Source of the DNA: Rhynchospora pubera
Lineage: Eukaryota > Streptophyta > Magnoliopsida > Poales > Cyperaceae
Assembly: GCA_028095005.1 (NCBI GenBank)
Contig: CM051459.1
Coordinates: 313,970,513-314,034,512 of the forward strand
Reading direction: 5' to 3'
Length of the DNA stretch: 64,000 bases
Positions 1 to 11,900 of the stretch are shown piece by piece (the stretch's first letter is position 1; each line of letters starts with the position of its first letter). The translations under genes and the position numbers were made by a program. Below the pieces are notes generated by a model. That model searched no databases and was not told the DNA's origin. It saw only the letters and a program-made list of their open reading frames with translations.

Positions 1-2770
1 TGTTATATCAAATTCCATTAGAGCCATCGCCCACCTTGCCAGCCTTCCAGTAAGCATAGGTCGGGTCATGAGGTACTTCAATGGGTCGGTTTTAGAGATT
101 AATGTGACTTTATGGGCTAACATGTAATGCCTGAGCTTTTTTACCGCAAAGATCAGGGCCAGGCAATGCTTTTCGATTGGTGTGTATGCATGTTCTGCCC
201 CCACGAGCATTCTGCTGAGGTAATACAGGGCGTTTTCTTTCCCTTCTTCGTTTTCTTGGGCAAGTAATGCCCCCAGAGATCCGTCCAAGGCGGTGGTATA
301 GAGAATGAGAGGTTTCCCTTGAATGGGTGCTGCCAACACAGGAGGTTTTTGCAGATATTGTTTGATATCATCAAAAGATTTCTGGCATTCTTCGTCCCAT
401 TTAAAGGGGACATCCTTTTTGGTGAGCCTGGTAAAAGGCATGATTTTGCCTGACAGGTTGGCTATGAATCTCCTAATATACGCCAAGCGCCCTTGGAGAG
501 ACCGGAGTTGTTTGAGTGTCCGTGGAGGGAACAGTTCTTGGATGGCTTTGATTTTATCAGGGTCAATTTCAATGCCTCGGTGCCGCACCACGAAGCCTAG
601 AAATTTTCCTGATGATACCATGAAGGCGCATTTTAGGGGGTTGAGTTTCAGAGTGTGTTGTCTCAACCGCTCAAACATCAGTCTCAGGTTCCCTAAATGT
701 TGTTCATGGGTATGGGACTTTACAACAAGGTCATCTACATAGCATTCCACCACCTTGTGTTTGAGGTCATCAAAGATTTTGGTCATGGCCCTTTGGTATG
801 TGGCTCCTGCATTTTTGAGGCCGAAAGGCATGACTTTATAGCAGTAAATACCGATTGGGGTACGGAAGGCAGTGTGCTTTTGGTCACTCTCATCCATTTT
901 GATTTGGTTGTATCCTGAGTATCCGTCTACAAAGGAATATGCCCCGTGGGACGAGGTGTGGTCTATTATGATTTCTGTTACTGGTAGTGGGAAATAATCC
1001 TTGGGGCAAGCCTTGTTCAAGTCCCTGAAATCAACACAGACCCTGATTTGTCCATTCTTTTTCTTAACCGGGACAATGTTAGCCACCCAGTCGGACGTTT
1101 CTTCTTCCCTTATGAATCCGGCACTGATGAGTTTTTTGACTTCGGCTGTCACCTTTTCCTCCAACTCAACCCTCATCCTTCGGGGTCCTTGTTTGACTGG
1201 TTTGAGCTCTTTGTCAATTTTGAGTTTGTGGACTGCTACTGCTGGATCTAGCCCGGGCATTTCGCTGTAGCTCCATACGAAGCAATCTCGGTATTCCCTT
1301 AGCAATTTGGCCAACTCATCTTGCATCTCCTGGGGAAGGGAGGTGCTAATGAATGTAGGTTTTGGATTTTTCTTTGTTCCTAGGTTAATTTCTTTCAGTT
1401 GGTCGATGGTGTTTTGACCACCTTCTTCTAATTCCTTTGGTGCATTTTTGGCTGCCAAAATGAATTGTTCTATTTCTAGAGGTTCCCCCTTGTCCGCAGT
1501 TGTTTCACTTTCCTTGATTTCAGTAATTGTTATGCGGTGGCAAGAGTGCCGTCGTGGTCTTTGAGGAGCATTTGACCTTGAGCCCTTGGTTTGAGCTTTG
1601 AATCCTAGGCCCCTTGTGTTAGCAATCTTCCCATTGAGTTTTGTGACTTCATTGGAGTAGCCATTCCACATGTCTCGGAACATTCTTGTTCGCTTTTCGG
1701 GAATTGGTTCTAGGCATTGTGCTTTACGGAACAGTTCAACCAACCGCGTGCTGGTGGTGTCTTGAAGCTGAGGAGGAATCCCCATCTTCCTGGTTTCCTC
1801 TACGAGCCATTGTTCCCAGTCTTCGGCATTTGACTCTTTGTTTTGGTGTCCAATTTCTCCCACTTTAACAAATTGTATGCTGGGATGAACTACTTGCCCT
1901 GTTTCAAGCTCTTCTATTTTGGGTGGGACAGTGAAGGTTTTGAAAGGGATGACTTCTTCACTTTCCCGAGGTGTTAGGTCTTTACAGTGTTCCAGGGGTA
2001 GAATTTCTATGGACAAAGTATTTTGCTCCTCGCCCTCACTGGAATAATTTGGTTGCATTCGAGTGGGTAAGTTAATTTCCTCGGCCGTGCCTTCCGACGA
2101 TCCCGTCTCACTGTCACTCCCCAAGATCATTTGTGACTTTATGGCCGCTTTGAGCACAGCGTTTTTGACTGCTTCCTTCATGGTTTCAGGAGAGGGTTTT
2201 TCTTGTTTGATGGCTGCCCCCTTTCCAGATTTGGGTCTGTAGTATTTAGCATCATCCAATTCGGCTTCATGTGCCTCAAATGGCTGATCATCTCCTTTAA
2301 TCACATATTGTTTTCCTTCTTTGACATATTTAATGCACTAGTGCAAGGTGGAGGGAACCAATCCGTTGGCGTGGAGCCATGGTCTCCCCAACAGTGCCTT
2401 GTATGTGGTATCAGCTTCGATGATGAAGAATTTGACTGGAGTGACCAGGTTCCCAAAGGTAATATCGATCACTGTGGAACCAAGAGCCTTTTGGTATTGG
2501 TGGTTAAACCCGTGGATCCGGATTTTATCTTTCTTTGTTTCTTTAATGCTGAGCGACAGCTGTACCAGCGTTTTTAATGGAATGATGCTGATTGAGGATC
2601 CAGGATCAATGAGGACTTTGTTGATTTTCCTACCATAGATGGTGCCTGTGGTGTACAGGGGTCGATTGCGATCGGCTGTGCCTGCCATCAGGTCCTCATC
2701 TGTGAAGGTGATGTATGGTTCCTGGTCAATCTGCGCCACCTCCTCACGGGTTTCTTGGGCAAAATAGGCT
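1..2770 (-). mobile_element. Ty3/gypsy LTR retrotransposon, partial
   Basis: This is the element to which the pol fragment belongs. Only the interior is in the window. Its 5' side (high coordinates) ends in AT-rich DNA at about 2760-2810 without an LTR or gag, so it was truncated or joined to other DNA there. Its 3' side (integrase, 3' LTR) would lie before base 1. Exact 5' boundary is uncertain by tens of bases. Confidence 0.75.
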
Positions 2771-2805
2771 TGGAAACTTAAGCAAACAATTAATATTAAA
2801 TTCAT
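1..2805 (-). pseudogene. Ty3/gypsy pol fragment (protease, reverse transcriptase, RNase H), one in-frame stop
   Basis: Translating the - strand gives a Ty3/gypsy polyprotein piece in the order protease, reverse transcriptase, RNase H. The retropepsin-type site reads IDPGSS (codons at 2596-2607, D-P-G where D-S/T-G is usual). RT carries DGYSGYNQIKM, FGLKNAGATYQ and the catalytic YVDD (730-741). RNase H continues to the window edge (KENALYYLSRML, EKHCLAL). The wording of the RT is closest to the plant Tat/Ogre-type lineages as I know them. The frame is open from 2337 to base 1, but a TAG lies in frame at 2338-2340 just after the protease (VPSTLH-stop-CIKYVKEG), where relatives usually have Gln. 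No gag or 5' LTR is visible; similarity fades near 2760. The copy is 5'-truncated and probably inactive. Confidence 0.9.
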
Positions 2806-2918
2806 TTTATTTTAGAAAAGTTAACATGTTAGAGAAAATTTCTCAAGATAAAATTTGCAAGCATTACTTCAGCAAAAAAAAATCGGAATTGCTTAGGACC
2901 ATCTCTAAGATTCTATCA

Positions 2919-3470
2919 TCCTCACGCGTACGCTGTAACTAACTCCTCTCTCCTAACGCGTACGCTGTCCCCCGCCCCTCCCCCTCCTCCCTTCCACGTA
3001 CGCTGTCCCCCCTCCCCCTCCTCCCTCCCATGTATGCTGTCCTCCCCTCCCCCTCCTACACACTTCATAACTATTGAAGTTAATATATTTAAATGTTGAA
3101 GGTAATATCGTAACTGTTGATATTAATATATATAACTGTTGATGTTAATATATATAACTGTTACAGTTATCTATTTAATTTCAACAATTACGATATTAAC
3201 TTCAACAGTTGTCTATTTAATTTTTCAACGATTACGATATTAACTTCAACAGTTATCTATTTAATTTCAACAATTATGAAGTAACTTCAACATATATGCA
3301 TAGTAATTTCAACGGTTATGAAGTGTGAGGGAGAGAGGAGGGGAGAGGGGGGAGGGGTGGGGGGACGAACTACGTACACAGGAGGGAGGGAGAGGAGAGG
3401 GGTGGGGGACGGACAGCGTACGCAGGAGGGAGGAAGAGGGGAGTGGAGAATAGCATACGTAGGAGAAAGA
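2919..3470. repeat. Foldback element with GCGTACGCTGTCC arms and AACTGTT-type core
   Basis: The left arm (2919-3060) is pyrimidine-rich and repeats GCGTACGCTGTCC-like units four times. The right arm (about 3325-3470) is its purine-rich complement, with cggacagcgtacgcagg and two degenerate units. Inside these, cacacttcataac..ttgaa (3058 on) mirrors ttcaacggttatgaagtg (3309 on). The core (3080-3300) is an imperfect tandem of TTAATATCGTAACTGTTGAAG-like units in both orientations. The whole can fold on itself around 3175. No coding sequence is inside. Long degenerate arms fit a foldback or MITE-like transposon; class is not determined. Confidence 0.7.
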
Positions 3471-3608
3471 GATGAATGTTGGATTTCTAGAAAAAGAAAA
3501 ACGCATGAGAAAGATGATTTTCAAAAATGAAAAGAGGTTACTCGAGATGACGGAGATGATCCTTATCGTTCCCGGAAAAAAACTCATTTGAATTGCGCAT
3601 TTGTCCAA

Positions 3609-3910
3609 CACTACTAGAATCAGACTTATCTGCTACCCAAATTCGCGTCCCTATTCTGACGCGACAAGGCCCTCGCGTCCACTTAGCGACGCAACCATAA
3701 GGACCCCGATACCCTAGCCGCAAATACTCAACATCTGGGTCGCCTGGACGCGAATTACTTTACTGCGTCCTTAATTATGATCTCTGCTGCATCAATATAA
3801 GGACACACCTCTCCTCGTCTGACAGCTCATTCGATTCTTACTGCGTCTCTATTTGAAAACAACTCTGTCGACATGGCGACGCCTTTCCTTAGCGACCCAG
3901 ATAAAACAGT
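3609..3910 (+). mobile_element. CACTA-type transposon terminus (one end)
   Basis: CACTACTAGAAT at 3609 matches the usual CACTA terminal inverted repeat of plant En/Spm elements. It is followed by short subterminal repeats of the GCGTC/GACGC kind (3644-3900: gcgtccct, gacgcgac, cgcgtcc, agcgacgc, ggacgcgaa, gcgtcc, ggcgacgcc), as expected for this superfamily. The opposite end (TTCTAGTAGTG) was not found nearby, so this is a terminal fragment or its partner has decayed. The inner limit is approximate. Confidence 0.5.
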
Positions 3911-4184
3911 ACGAGAAAATACAGGAGATAAGGATACAAAAAGATTTTTATATTTTTGCTATAATTTAAATGAATCATAGAGTTGTCATAGTTCCATACA
4001 ATTTAAATTTTCTTCCCTAAATATGAAGTGTAGAATTGTTGTCATTTATTTAAAGTTTTTATGTTAAATATTATAGGATGGATGAATACTGAAAATTAAG
4101 AGAACTATAACATCGCTTTACGGTTCCTTCTATATCATGTAAATAATTAATTGAATATATATTTTCTTAAAAAATCCTGATTTA
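3911..4184. other. AT-rich stretch, no recognisable feature
   Basis: Between the CACTA-like end and the Helitron-like start the sequence is AT-rich, with no open frame, RNA gene or repeat that I can support. Confidence 0.5.
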
Positions 4185-4420
4185 TCTCTACTATATTAAA
4201 AGCACCAATGGAAGGATGTAACATTTCAGGATACAACCTTGGTCTGAACGATCTTCACCATTGATTTGTTAGATCAATGGATCAGATGATGTCTCCGAAC
4301 CACTGATTGTTAGATGAAGGGATCAGATTATGTCTCTGAGCGAAGGTTGATATGTTCTTTCGTTTGATCGGGAGATATTCGAGCACGAGCGCTGGTAGTT
4401 CATTCTGACTACGGTTCGAC
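4185..4420 (+). mobile_element. Helitron-like 5' terminus
   Basis: TCTCTACTATATTAAAAGC at 4185 follows an A at 4184. Plant Helitrons typically begin TC, often as TCTCTACTA/TCTATACTA plus TTAAA, and insert between A and T. The following DNA holds pieces of several unrelated host genes (see 4780, 5533), a hallmark of Helitron gene capture. A matching 3' hairpin plus CTRR was not found within the next 20 kb, so the full extent is unknown. Confidence 0.5.
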
Positions 4421-4779
4421 TCTTCGTTTAAACATTTTTTTCAATGACAAATGTTGTCTCCTTCACCTCTTCTCATCTTTACAAGTTGCCTTTTCGCTTC
4501 TTCTTTAAATCAGTGTTTCAAACTTCTATTTTGAAATTCGAATAAAATTTGTGGGAGAGTCGCAGGGACTAGAGAGAGAAAGGGCGTGACGAATGGCTGC
4601 TGACTCGATCGTCTCCGTACCCTCGACACCCTTCCCTCCTCCACCGCTCCCTCCACCTCTCCTTCTCCCCTTTCTTCCAATAAAGCCACCCCCTCTCTTA
4701 CTAAGTGTCTCCGAACTGAATCCGGTTCGCTGAATCTGAGAAATAGGGTTTGGGTTTCGAAGAGGAAAAAATGAGAGAA

Positions 4780-4876
4780 ATGGCGCAAGCCATGGAGGAA
4801 TGGTACAAGCAGGCCTATCATCACTCGATCTTACCTAACTACTGTTGTTGTTACCACTGTTGGTTGCTCTCTTGAG
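4780..4876 (+). pseudogene. Derlin (DER1-like) first-exon fragment, frameshifted
   Basis: The sequence encodes MAQAMEEWYKQ, then, after a change of frame at about 4812, PIITRSYLTTVVVTTVGCSL, ending in GAG followed by GTATTG, a plausible donor. This is the conserved N-terminus of plant Derlins, ER membrane proteins of the ERAD retrotranslocation machinery. The Met codon expected between KQ and PII is damaged, shifting the frame by two bases. No later Derlin exon follows. The upstream UTR-like pyrimidine-rich leader (4600-4780) also looks captured. I infer a captured gene fragment rather than a gene. Confidence 0.85.
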
Positions 4877-5532
4877 GTATTGCTTATTTCCCTAATTCTA
4901 TTGTTACCACATGCGAAAAAATTGGCAGAATACAATTACATTCTACAATTTTGATTTATTATTTTTTCACAGTAAATATTGGTTTAACTGTTGGAGCATA
5001 AAAAATTAGAGAAGTCTATTTTTAATCTTTTTATTTTATTAAATTGAGTATGTATTGGTTATCTGTAGAATTTTTAAATTTTACTTGCTGGTTTTTTCCC
5101 AGGTCAATCAAGTAAGCGCCATTGACTTCTAAGCTCGCTCCTTCCAACGCTGGGGAGAGGTGAGGCTCCTTCAATTTGATGTTAGGCCTGGCCTGGCCGG
5201 CGTAGAGAAAGATTTTACATTCCGTAAGTAACTCTGTGATTTGGAAGACGGGGAAAATGAAAGCAGAATTCGTTATCTCTCCTCCCACATGTTCAATCTT
5301 TTTTTAGCGGTTTTCCCAGAGATCTTTATCATTAACGCAACCTTCATTTTGCTCATTCATGGAGTTGTATTTAGTACCTCTAAGAAAGATGAGCACCTAA
5401 ATGGAGTGATTGAGTTTCAAACTTCACAGGTTCAATGAGATACGACTGAATACGGCAATTAATTTTCAAATTGTCTAATCGGTGAATTTGAGAATGCTTT
5501 TGTTCAAGCTTTAAATTTTTTTTTATTTGTAG

Positions 5533-5837
5533 GAAGGTATCAAAGCAGTTCTTTTCTCACATGGCTGTTGGATATGAAGATTCTCATGTGACACTACATA
5601 TTGGCGATGGTTTTTTTTTTCCTCTTATATAAAGAATTAAAGGTATCAGAAGCATCTACTATATTGAAATTACATTTGCACTCTTTATAAACCTAAACTT
5701 TGGTTTGAGCGTATTTTTTCTAGCACAGAGGAAAAATAGCTACACATGCATATTATTGAAGACATTGTCTCTAACTGCCGCCAGATATTTAAACGATCTG
5801 TCAACTATGCTTGGATCACTGTTCCCACTTACCCTAG
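5533..5837 (+). pseudogene. Spermidine synthase-like exon fragments
   Basis: Two separated pieces read as consecutive parts of the plant spermidine/spermine synthase methyltransferase fold. The piece at 5533-5610, preceded by an AG, gives KVSKQFFSHMAVGYEDS and ..TLHIGDG. The piece at about 5738-5837 gives LHMHIIEDIVSNCRQIFK and NYAWITVPTYPR. In intact genes a long exon with the catalytic VDSSDPIGP motif lies between them; here only about 130 bp of T-rich DNA remains, so it is lost. No start or C-terminal exons are present. Same orientation as the Derlin piece, though I know of no reason for the two genes to be neighbours, so this supports serial capture. Confidence 0.85.
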
Positions 5838-8035
5838 ATACAATTTAGATTTTGACCCTGCTTATTGCACATTGAATTTGTTAAATCTACTTACTGCTAC
5901 TAAGTAATGGCACTACTGTGATTTGGTCTGTAAGTGGATGCACGTTTCTGAATATGCTCAAAGTAGTCATTAATATTTGTTATTATTTTCAATTAGGCCT
6001 GAGTTGAGTGAAAGCCAATTTGGTCTGATTGATACGAAATTAAAATTTGTAGCTCCATTTAATGGACTGCTTCAATTTTTTTGGTTCAATGTAGCATCAT
6101 TAGGAAGACCAGAACAATACGCTACAAATGTCAAACAAGTTATAGAAATTAAATATAAAAGAATGATAACTACACAGGTTGTTTTGAAACTCAGTTTGAG
6201 AGAATTTTTCAGGGAAATGCTAGGAAAGAATCTTATTTATTTTGAGAAATTAAGATACCTGATCAAGTGCATAGGGATGCTTGTCATAGTGAAAAAGTAG
6301 AAATGAGAATGGCAAGTGTTTTATGGTTGACAATTTGACATTAACAGCAACTGACCCTGGAGCATTCTGGCACGGTGTTACTTGCTGTTTGTCTACCAAT
6401 GAAAGGTTCTCCTGTAAATTTATTTACCACATTCGATTTTCTCTTCTTTTAATTTCTGTTTGTCTTCATTTTAGAACTTGATGCTCATGTCTTGATTTCC
6501 CCTTGTTTATCTAGGCACCTTTCTTCAATTTTTAACTACTTTTCAACATTTGAGTTCAGATTGCAAGTATTTGCGTGGTTTGAGCTTGGACAGAGGTGGA
6601 ATAGATGAGGCAAGGGCAGGAACAACTGGCGGTGTTTAAGTGGACATAGTGCAAATGGCTCTCTCCTTCTTTGCAGTTGACGTATGGTGTATCCTTCATC
6701 GATTGCTCTCTCTTTATTTGCTTCATTACATGTTAACCCCATAAAAGGTTGTTATTTATGGTCATATTACATTCCTCCTGCCTTAGTACTTTATGTCTAT
6801 TGATCAATGCTTTGATTGTTTGAACTTTGGAGTAGTTTTGGTAACTTTTCAATTTTCAGGATCTAATTTGTTAATTTGGTTCCCTTCTAAAATAAATTAT
6901 TTGAATCATGTAAGAATAATAAGGAGTAAAAGTGAAAAGCTGGATATATTTGAAACTTCCAATTTGTTAGTGAGGCACCCAATTTAACTCTCAATAGTTA
7001 TAAAATGGATAAGTGCATTTTTAGGTTTCTGGTGGAAAATTCGCTGAGATATAGTGGCTATCATCGACATAAAGTAGGAATGAAGAAGCAATAGCTAAGA
7101 TTGCTGCTCAGGAACCAACCAACAAGGATGAGTGCATTGACAGTTTGATGACAAGATATTTTATTCAAGTAATTTTTAGGCTTTGTGATTGAGTATGCCA
7201 TTTTTTAATAATACTATTACTATTTTACATATGAACTCTAACAAATAGTAAAAGGAAATTAAAATGAAGCAATATATGTACACTTTTTGTTTGGTTAAAT
7301 ATTTTGCATGTTGTTTGAAATTGACACAATTTTTGAAATGTATTGCCAGTAATAATGAGTTCGAGGTCACAAAATGGTGGTACACCGTACAGGTATGGTA
7401 TGAAAACACAGTTAGAATAGAAACTTGCCCATGAGATAGAATTTATGTTGTATATTGCTTACACGCAAAGGAAAAAGAAGTAATTAGGTAATTAATGTCA
7501 TATATTGAAATGCAACATGTGATGTTTAGTAATTTATTATAATATCACTCATCCTGTTGTGGGGTCAGTAAGTCAGATATTCCTTCAACCTCCGGTGTAC
7601 GTACCATCCATCAGTGGTATTGGTACCACTGAGCTTAGAGGTCTCATTTAACTTGCAAAAAGGAATTTCTTGCTCATTTGGTAATAAACAGAAAGCAATG
7701 GTCTATTGAGAAAAAAAAAGTAAGAATCTATGTCATTTACCTCACCTTTTCTCTCATTCTATTAATTTACTGTAATATTCACTGATCAACCTATCATAAT
7801 ATCATAATGGGTTGGATAACTGTGGCTACAATGGGTTGGATCTGTTTTCCAAACGGATTCAATCTTGATATGTACCTGGACACGACACCTTAATTGTTTC
7901 ATTTTCTTGTTGGGTTAATAAACCCATGCACTTTTTCAGGAGCCTTGATATGTTCAATATTCTTACTTGACAACAGCAGCTTCATGGGCAAACTGAGGTC
8001 AATTATACCATGTTCTAATAGGTAGTTTGCTAATT
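5838..8035 (+). other. Unidentified gene-like pieces inside the Helitron-like region
   Basis: Several short open stretches look exon-like but I do not recognise them: 5995-6300 (PELSESQFGLIDTKLKFV...), 6335-6400 (TLTATDPGAFWHGVTCC), about 6575-6760 (GLSLDRGGIDEARAGTTGG, then stop), about 7090-7170 (AKIAAQEPTNKDECIDSLM). They are separated by AT-rich intron-like DNA and do not join into one frame. They may be further captured exons or decayed sequence. Confidence 0.3.
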
Positions 8036-8043
8036 GTCGGAAT

Positions 8044-8903
8044 CATACTTTTAGAATCGTAAAATGTATCATGTATCGATGGATTTAGTATCGAACCGTG
8101 TATCGTGTATCGTAACGAATCGTTAAAGATACGTTAACAATGATATGTTCATCCATTTAGTCATCATTAGGTGGAAGTATTGGTTATTACTGTATAATTT
8201 GTCTAATTTATTTGAGTAACATCATCTGCGTAATTTATAAAATTATATTGTAAATTATTGTATTATTATTAACATTATTATATCATTTTTACTATATAAA
8301 ATATAAAAATTGTAGTCATTTTAATCATTATATTTGTACTTGTATAATATTATATTATTATTATTTCATATTCATTACTAATTATTATATTGTTTATAAA
8401 ATATTATACTATATAATATATTAGATTATAATTATCATAATTATTATATTGTATTTTATATATTATTAATTTATTATACTATGTAACTTATAAAAATTAT
8501 AATTAGTATAATCATTAATGATTAATAATGTGGATTATATAATATAATTATAATTATAATATATTTGAAAGTTAATTGGTATAGTTGGAATATAAATATC
8601 TATAAGCCCACTTGAGCCCATTTCTTATGTCCAATTAATATGGGTCCCACCTGTCAGTTTCTTCTCTTTCCCATTCACATTTCTCCTCTGGGCTCTGGCA
8701 CACGAAGAAAAGCGGCGATTGGTTACTACCGTATCGTTCGTATCGCACGATTCGATACGATACGCGACTCGCTCTCCGTCTCGCTCGCGATTCCGTCGAT
8801 TCCCATCGCCATCGATACAAAGCTACGGTTCGTCTCGATAGGGGTTTGACTCGTAACGCTACGTACGATTCGCACCGTGAATCGTACGATACTAAAATGT
8901 ATG
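8044..8903. mobile_element. hAT-type non-autonomous element, ATCGTA-reiterating family
   Basis: Bounded by the exact 8-bp duplication GTCGGAAT (8036-8043 and 8904-8911). Termini are CATACTTTTAGAATCGTA and, on the other strand, CATACATTTTAGTATCGTA. The two ends (about 8060-8145 and 8700-8900) consist of reiterated, mutually complementary ATCGTA/TACGAT/ATCGAT words. The middle (8200-8580) is nearly pure A/T. No coding sequence. An 8-bp duplication fits the hAT superfamily. Confidence 0.8.
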
Positions 8904-8911
8904 GTCGGAAT

Positions 8912-11900
8912 TTACGTAAGAAAAACTATATGTTCTAGGAAAAGGAACATATTTTGTTGCAAATGTAGTCTTTTTTGAGATATTTAGTTGAGAACTTGAG
9001 ATGTGTAAGACATGAAATTGGTGTATATTTATATAATTGAAATGTTCATTGCGGATGAACAAAGCATAAAACTTTTTAGGTTCAGCCATGTTACCTTTTT
9101 GTTTTTGCAGGATTAACTTCTTCTGCAGAGGATGACACGTATCAAATGGTCTCTGTTTTGGGGATCTTTAGTATTGATTGTGCAATTGCATCAGAACGGA
9201 AGAGCAGAGATATGCTATACAATAAAGCGGTCATCAGAGGGTATTCAGCCATGTATAAATGTATATGCATGGTTGTTATAACTCATGTAATTCTGTCAGT
9301 AGGTATTATAGAGGGTGAAGAGTAACGGCCAGTTCCAATATTTATTTTATTTTTAATTTTTGGTTTTCTATCATTGTTTGAAACTAAGAAGGCTTTGTTT
9401 TTTTTTTGTACATTATAGCTATGTTATGAAATTGTACCTCTCATTATCTTCGAGCAGGCTATCAGTAAAAAGCCTCTCTTTAGCAGAGTGGACTGTTGTA
9501 GTAGGTACTGGTGAGGCAATGGATTGTTAACTGTATCAGACCAAATAGTAAAAGAGTGAGCATTAGTCATGAAGAGGTCCAAGCGAAATCAGAGACAAAA
9601 GACTGTACACTCCTCGTGCTCTCTCACTTGTTAAAATAATCATTAACTAACCAACTTGATATTGCCTGGATATTGTTGGATTGTGGCTTGAACACAACAA
9701 CTACGCTCAATTCTTAATCCCATTGGATATTGTCTGGAATACCAAGAATTTAAAATAAAATAGGTCTATTGAGAGGACTATTAATATAAAGTGAGCAAGT
9801 AATATCTTACGTTCATGTACAGATGCAGATTGAGATCAAGCTTGATATGTATAGATCTTTGCCTCCTTGATGAAAGTTCAGTTAGCACACCTACAAATAT
9901 CCGAAAAAGGGACATGTAATTACCAGTGTCAGTGCTGATTAGTTCTCAAGGTCTATATTATGACAATTATTTTTTTTTAACAAAATGAACATGTAATTAT
10001 TTAATTATGAAAAAAAGTAGTACAAAGGTAAGGATATCAGGGGTTATTAAAAAAACCTGATTTTTCAATACAAAGAATGGCACTTCAGAGTGCAAGAATA
10101 GAAAGTATTCAAAAATAATCAATTTTAATCTGCACTCTGATATTTTTATTTGTTTTTAGTTTTATTGAGATCTTGATAAGCACTCAGACCAATAATATTT
10201 GGAAAAGTATACGACGCCAGTTAATTAACCAATAAATTGAGATTGTTGTGATATGTGTACATGCATCTTTCATTTATCTGAAAAAAACAGCAGTGGCTCG
10301 GGAAAATTTTTATATTATTTTTCTTTAAGATATGTATAATGGAATCATTATTTTGCAATAGGGAATATAGAAAAGCAACCCTAACTAAAAGAATAAAACT
10401 TTAAAAAAAAAACTAAACAAAGATTAACAAATAAACAAAATGCATGTCCTAATTAATGGAGAGAGACGTCTAATGATATGAATAAAAAATGGCATGGATC
10501 TCAAATACCTCTTTCTTTCTACTGGTTCAATTAATGTACCAAGGCTACCTCATTTTCTTTAGAACATAGCCTGCAAGGGAGAGAGATGACAAAGTATCAA
10601 TTTATTTGGTACCGATAAGACACAATAGGAAATAAACAATAAGAAATAAAAAACGTGTAAACAAAAAACAATGTGAAACTGTAACCTTTTTTGTCTGATT
10701 CTGACTACCAGCACACAAACTATGTCTGAATCTTTGCCACGCTTGAATTGAAGGGAACAATTTTCTCAATATCTTTGTGTCTATATAAAGGTCAGCCGAT
10801 ACCATATTAGTTGGCAGGTTCATCCTATGGGTAGTACCAGCAAGCAACTAATTCGCTGAACATTAAGAATTTACTGAAAATGGATAAATTATATATTCTT
10901 CATAACATCTGAACTAATTACATATGCTACTTTTTCACAAAATAAATAAGGTTTTGAAGGTCAAAAAAATCTAGCTGAAAGAAAAGGAAAAGGAAAACAA
11001 CACAATATCTTGTGACCTGAGTGTGCTCTTTGGCTGAAGCGAACAGCAGTATTGAACTGTAGAGAATAAGAGGTTGTCAGAAAAAAGATCTGACTAAGGC
11101 CATGACTGAAGCTGGAGGTTGCCATGATTGGGAGATGCAGAGAGATCAGTGCCTCCTCCTCCGCTGGAACCGACACCTCGAAGAAGAAAGAACTAAAATT
11201 AGGTAAAGAAAGATAGATCTGATAGCAAAGCGAAGCAAAGAAACAGAAAAAAAATCAGAGAGATGAGGAGTACCAAGAGCACCTCGCTGGTGGAGCTTTG
11301 TGCAAGACTTGCGATCTGGTCTGTTGAGCTTGAATTTCACAGAGCCATCGGCACAATTCCAACCCAAGCGGAAAAAACTGAAAAATCAAACAGATGAATT
11401 AACAACAACACCACACAGCTTTTTGTGTCGATGAGCACGAACAAAAAAAAGAAGGGAAAAAAACACCACCCCTCTCTGGCAATCAAAGTTAGCTGTATAT
11501 TTTTACAAAAATAGACCCAACAACCCAAAAAAAACGTACCAACACTTCTCTGACAATGTCCCAACAGAAATCCTGCAAAAATAAAATAAAGCCCACCTAA
11601 ATAAGTCAGAAATAAACAAGAATATTATTGCAACAATCAAAAAGAAAATGATATAAGCGAAAATCAGAAAATAATTAAGTGGCAAAATTACCTGGGAGAA
11701 CAAAGAACCGGCAGCAGCAAAAACTTCAAGCAACCTGAGAACAAAGCAACAACAACACCATAAAAACAGTCAGAAGAACTGACACAAAGCACTTAACTGC
11801 CAACCCTTGCAAACAAAGGCAAGACGAGCTATCAAAAGAAAAGCACAGTGAGGTAACCAAAGCAAACAGTACCAGCGACCAACCTAAAAACAGTCCAAAA

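Noticed and set aside
3080..3300. CRISPR-like spaced repeats
   Set aside because: Units are degenerate, occur in both orientations and sit in plant nuclear DNA; they form the core of a foldback repeat.
4510..4824. 104-aa - strand frame
   Set aside because: It is antisense to the captured Derlin leader and first exon, and has no family resemblance.
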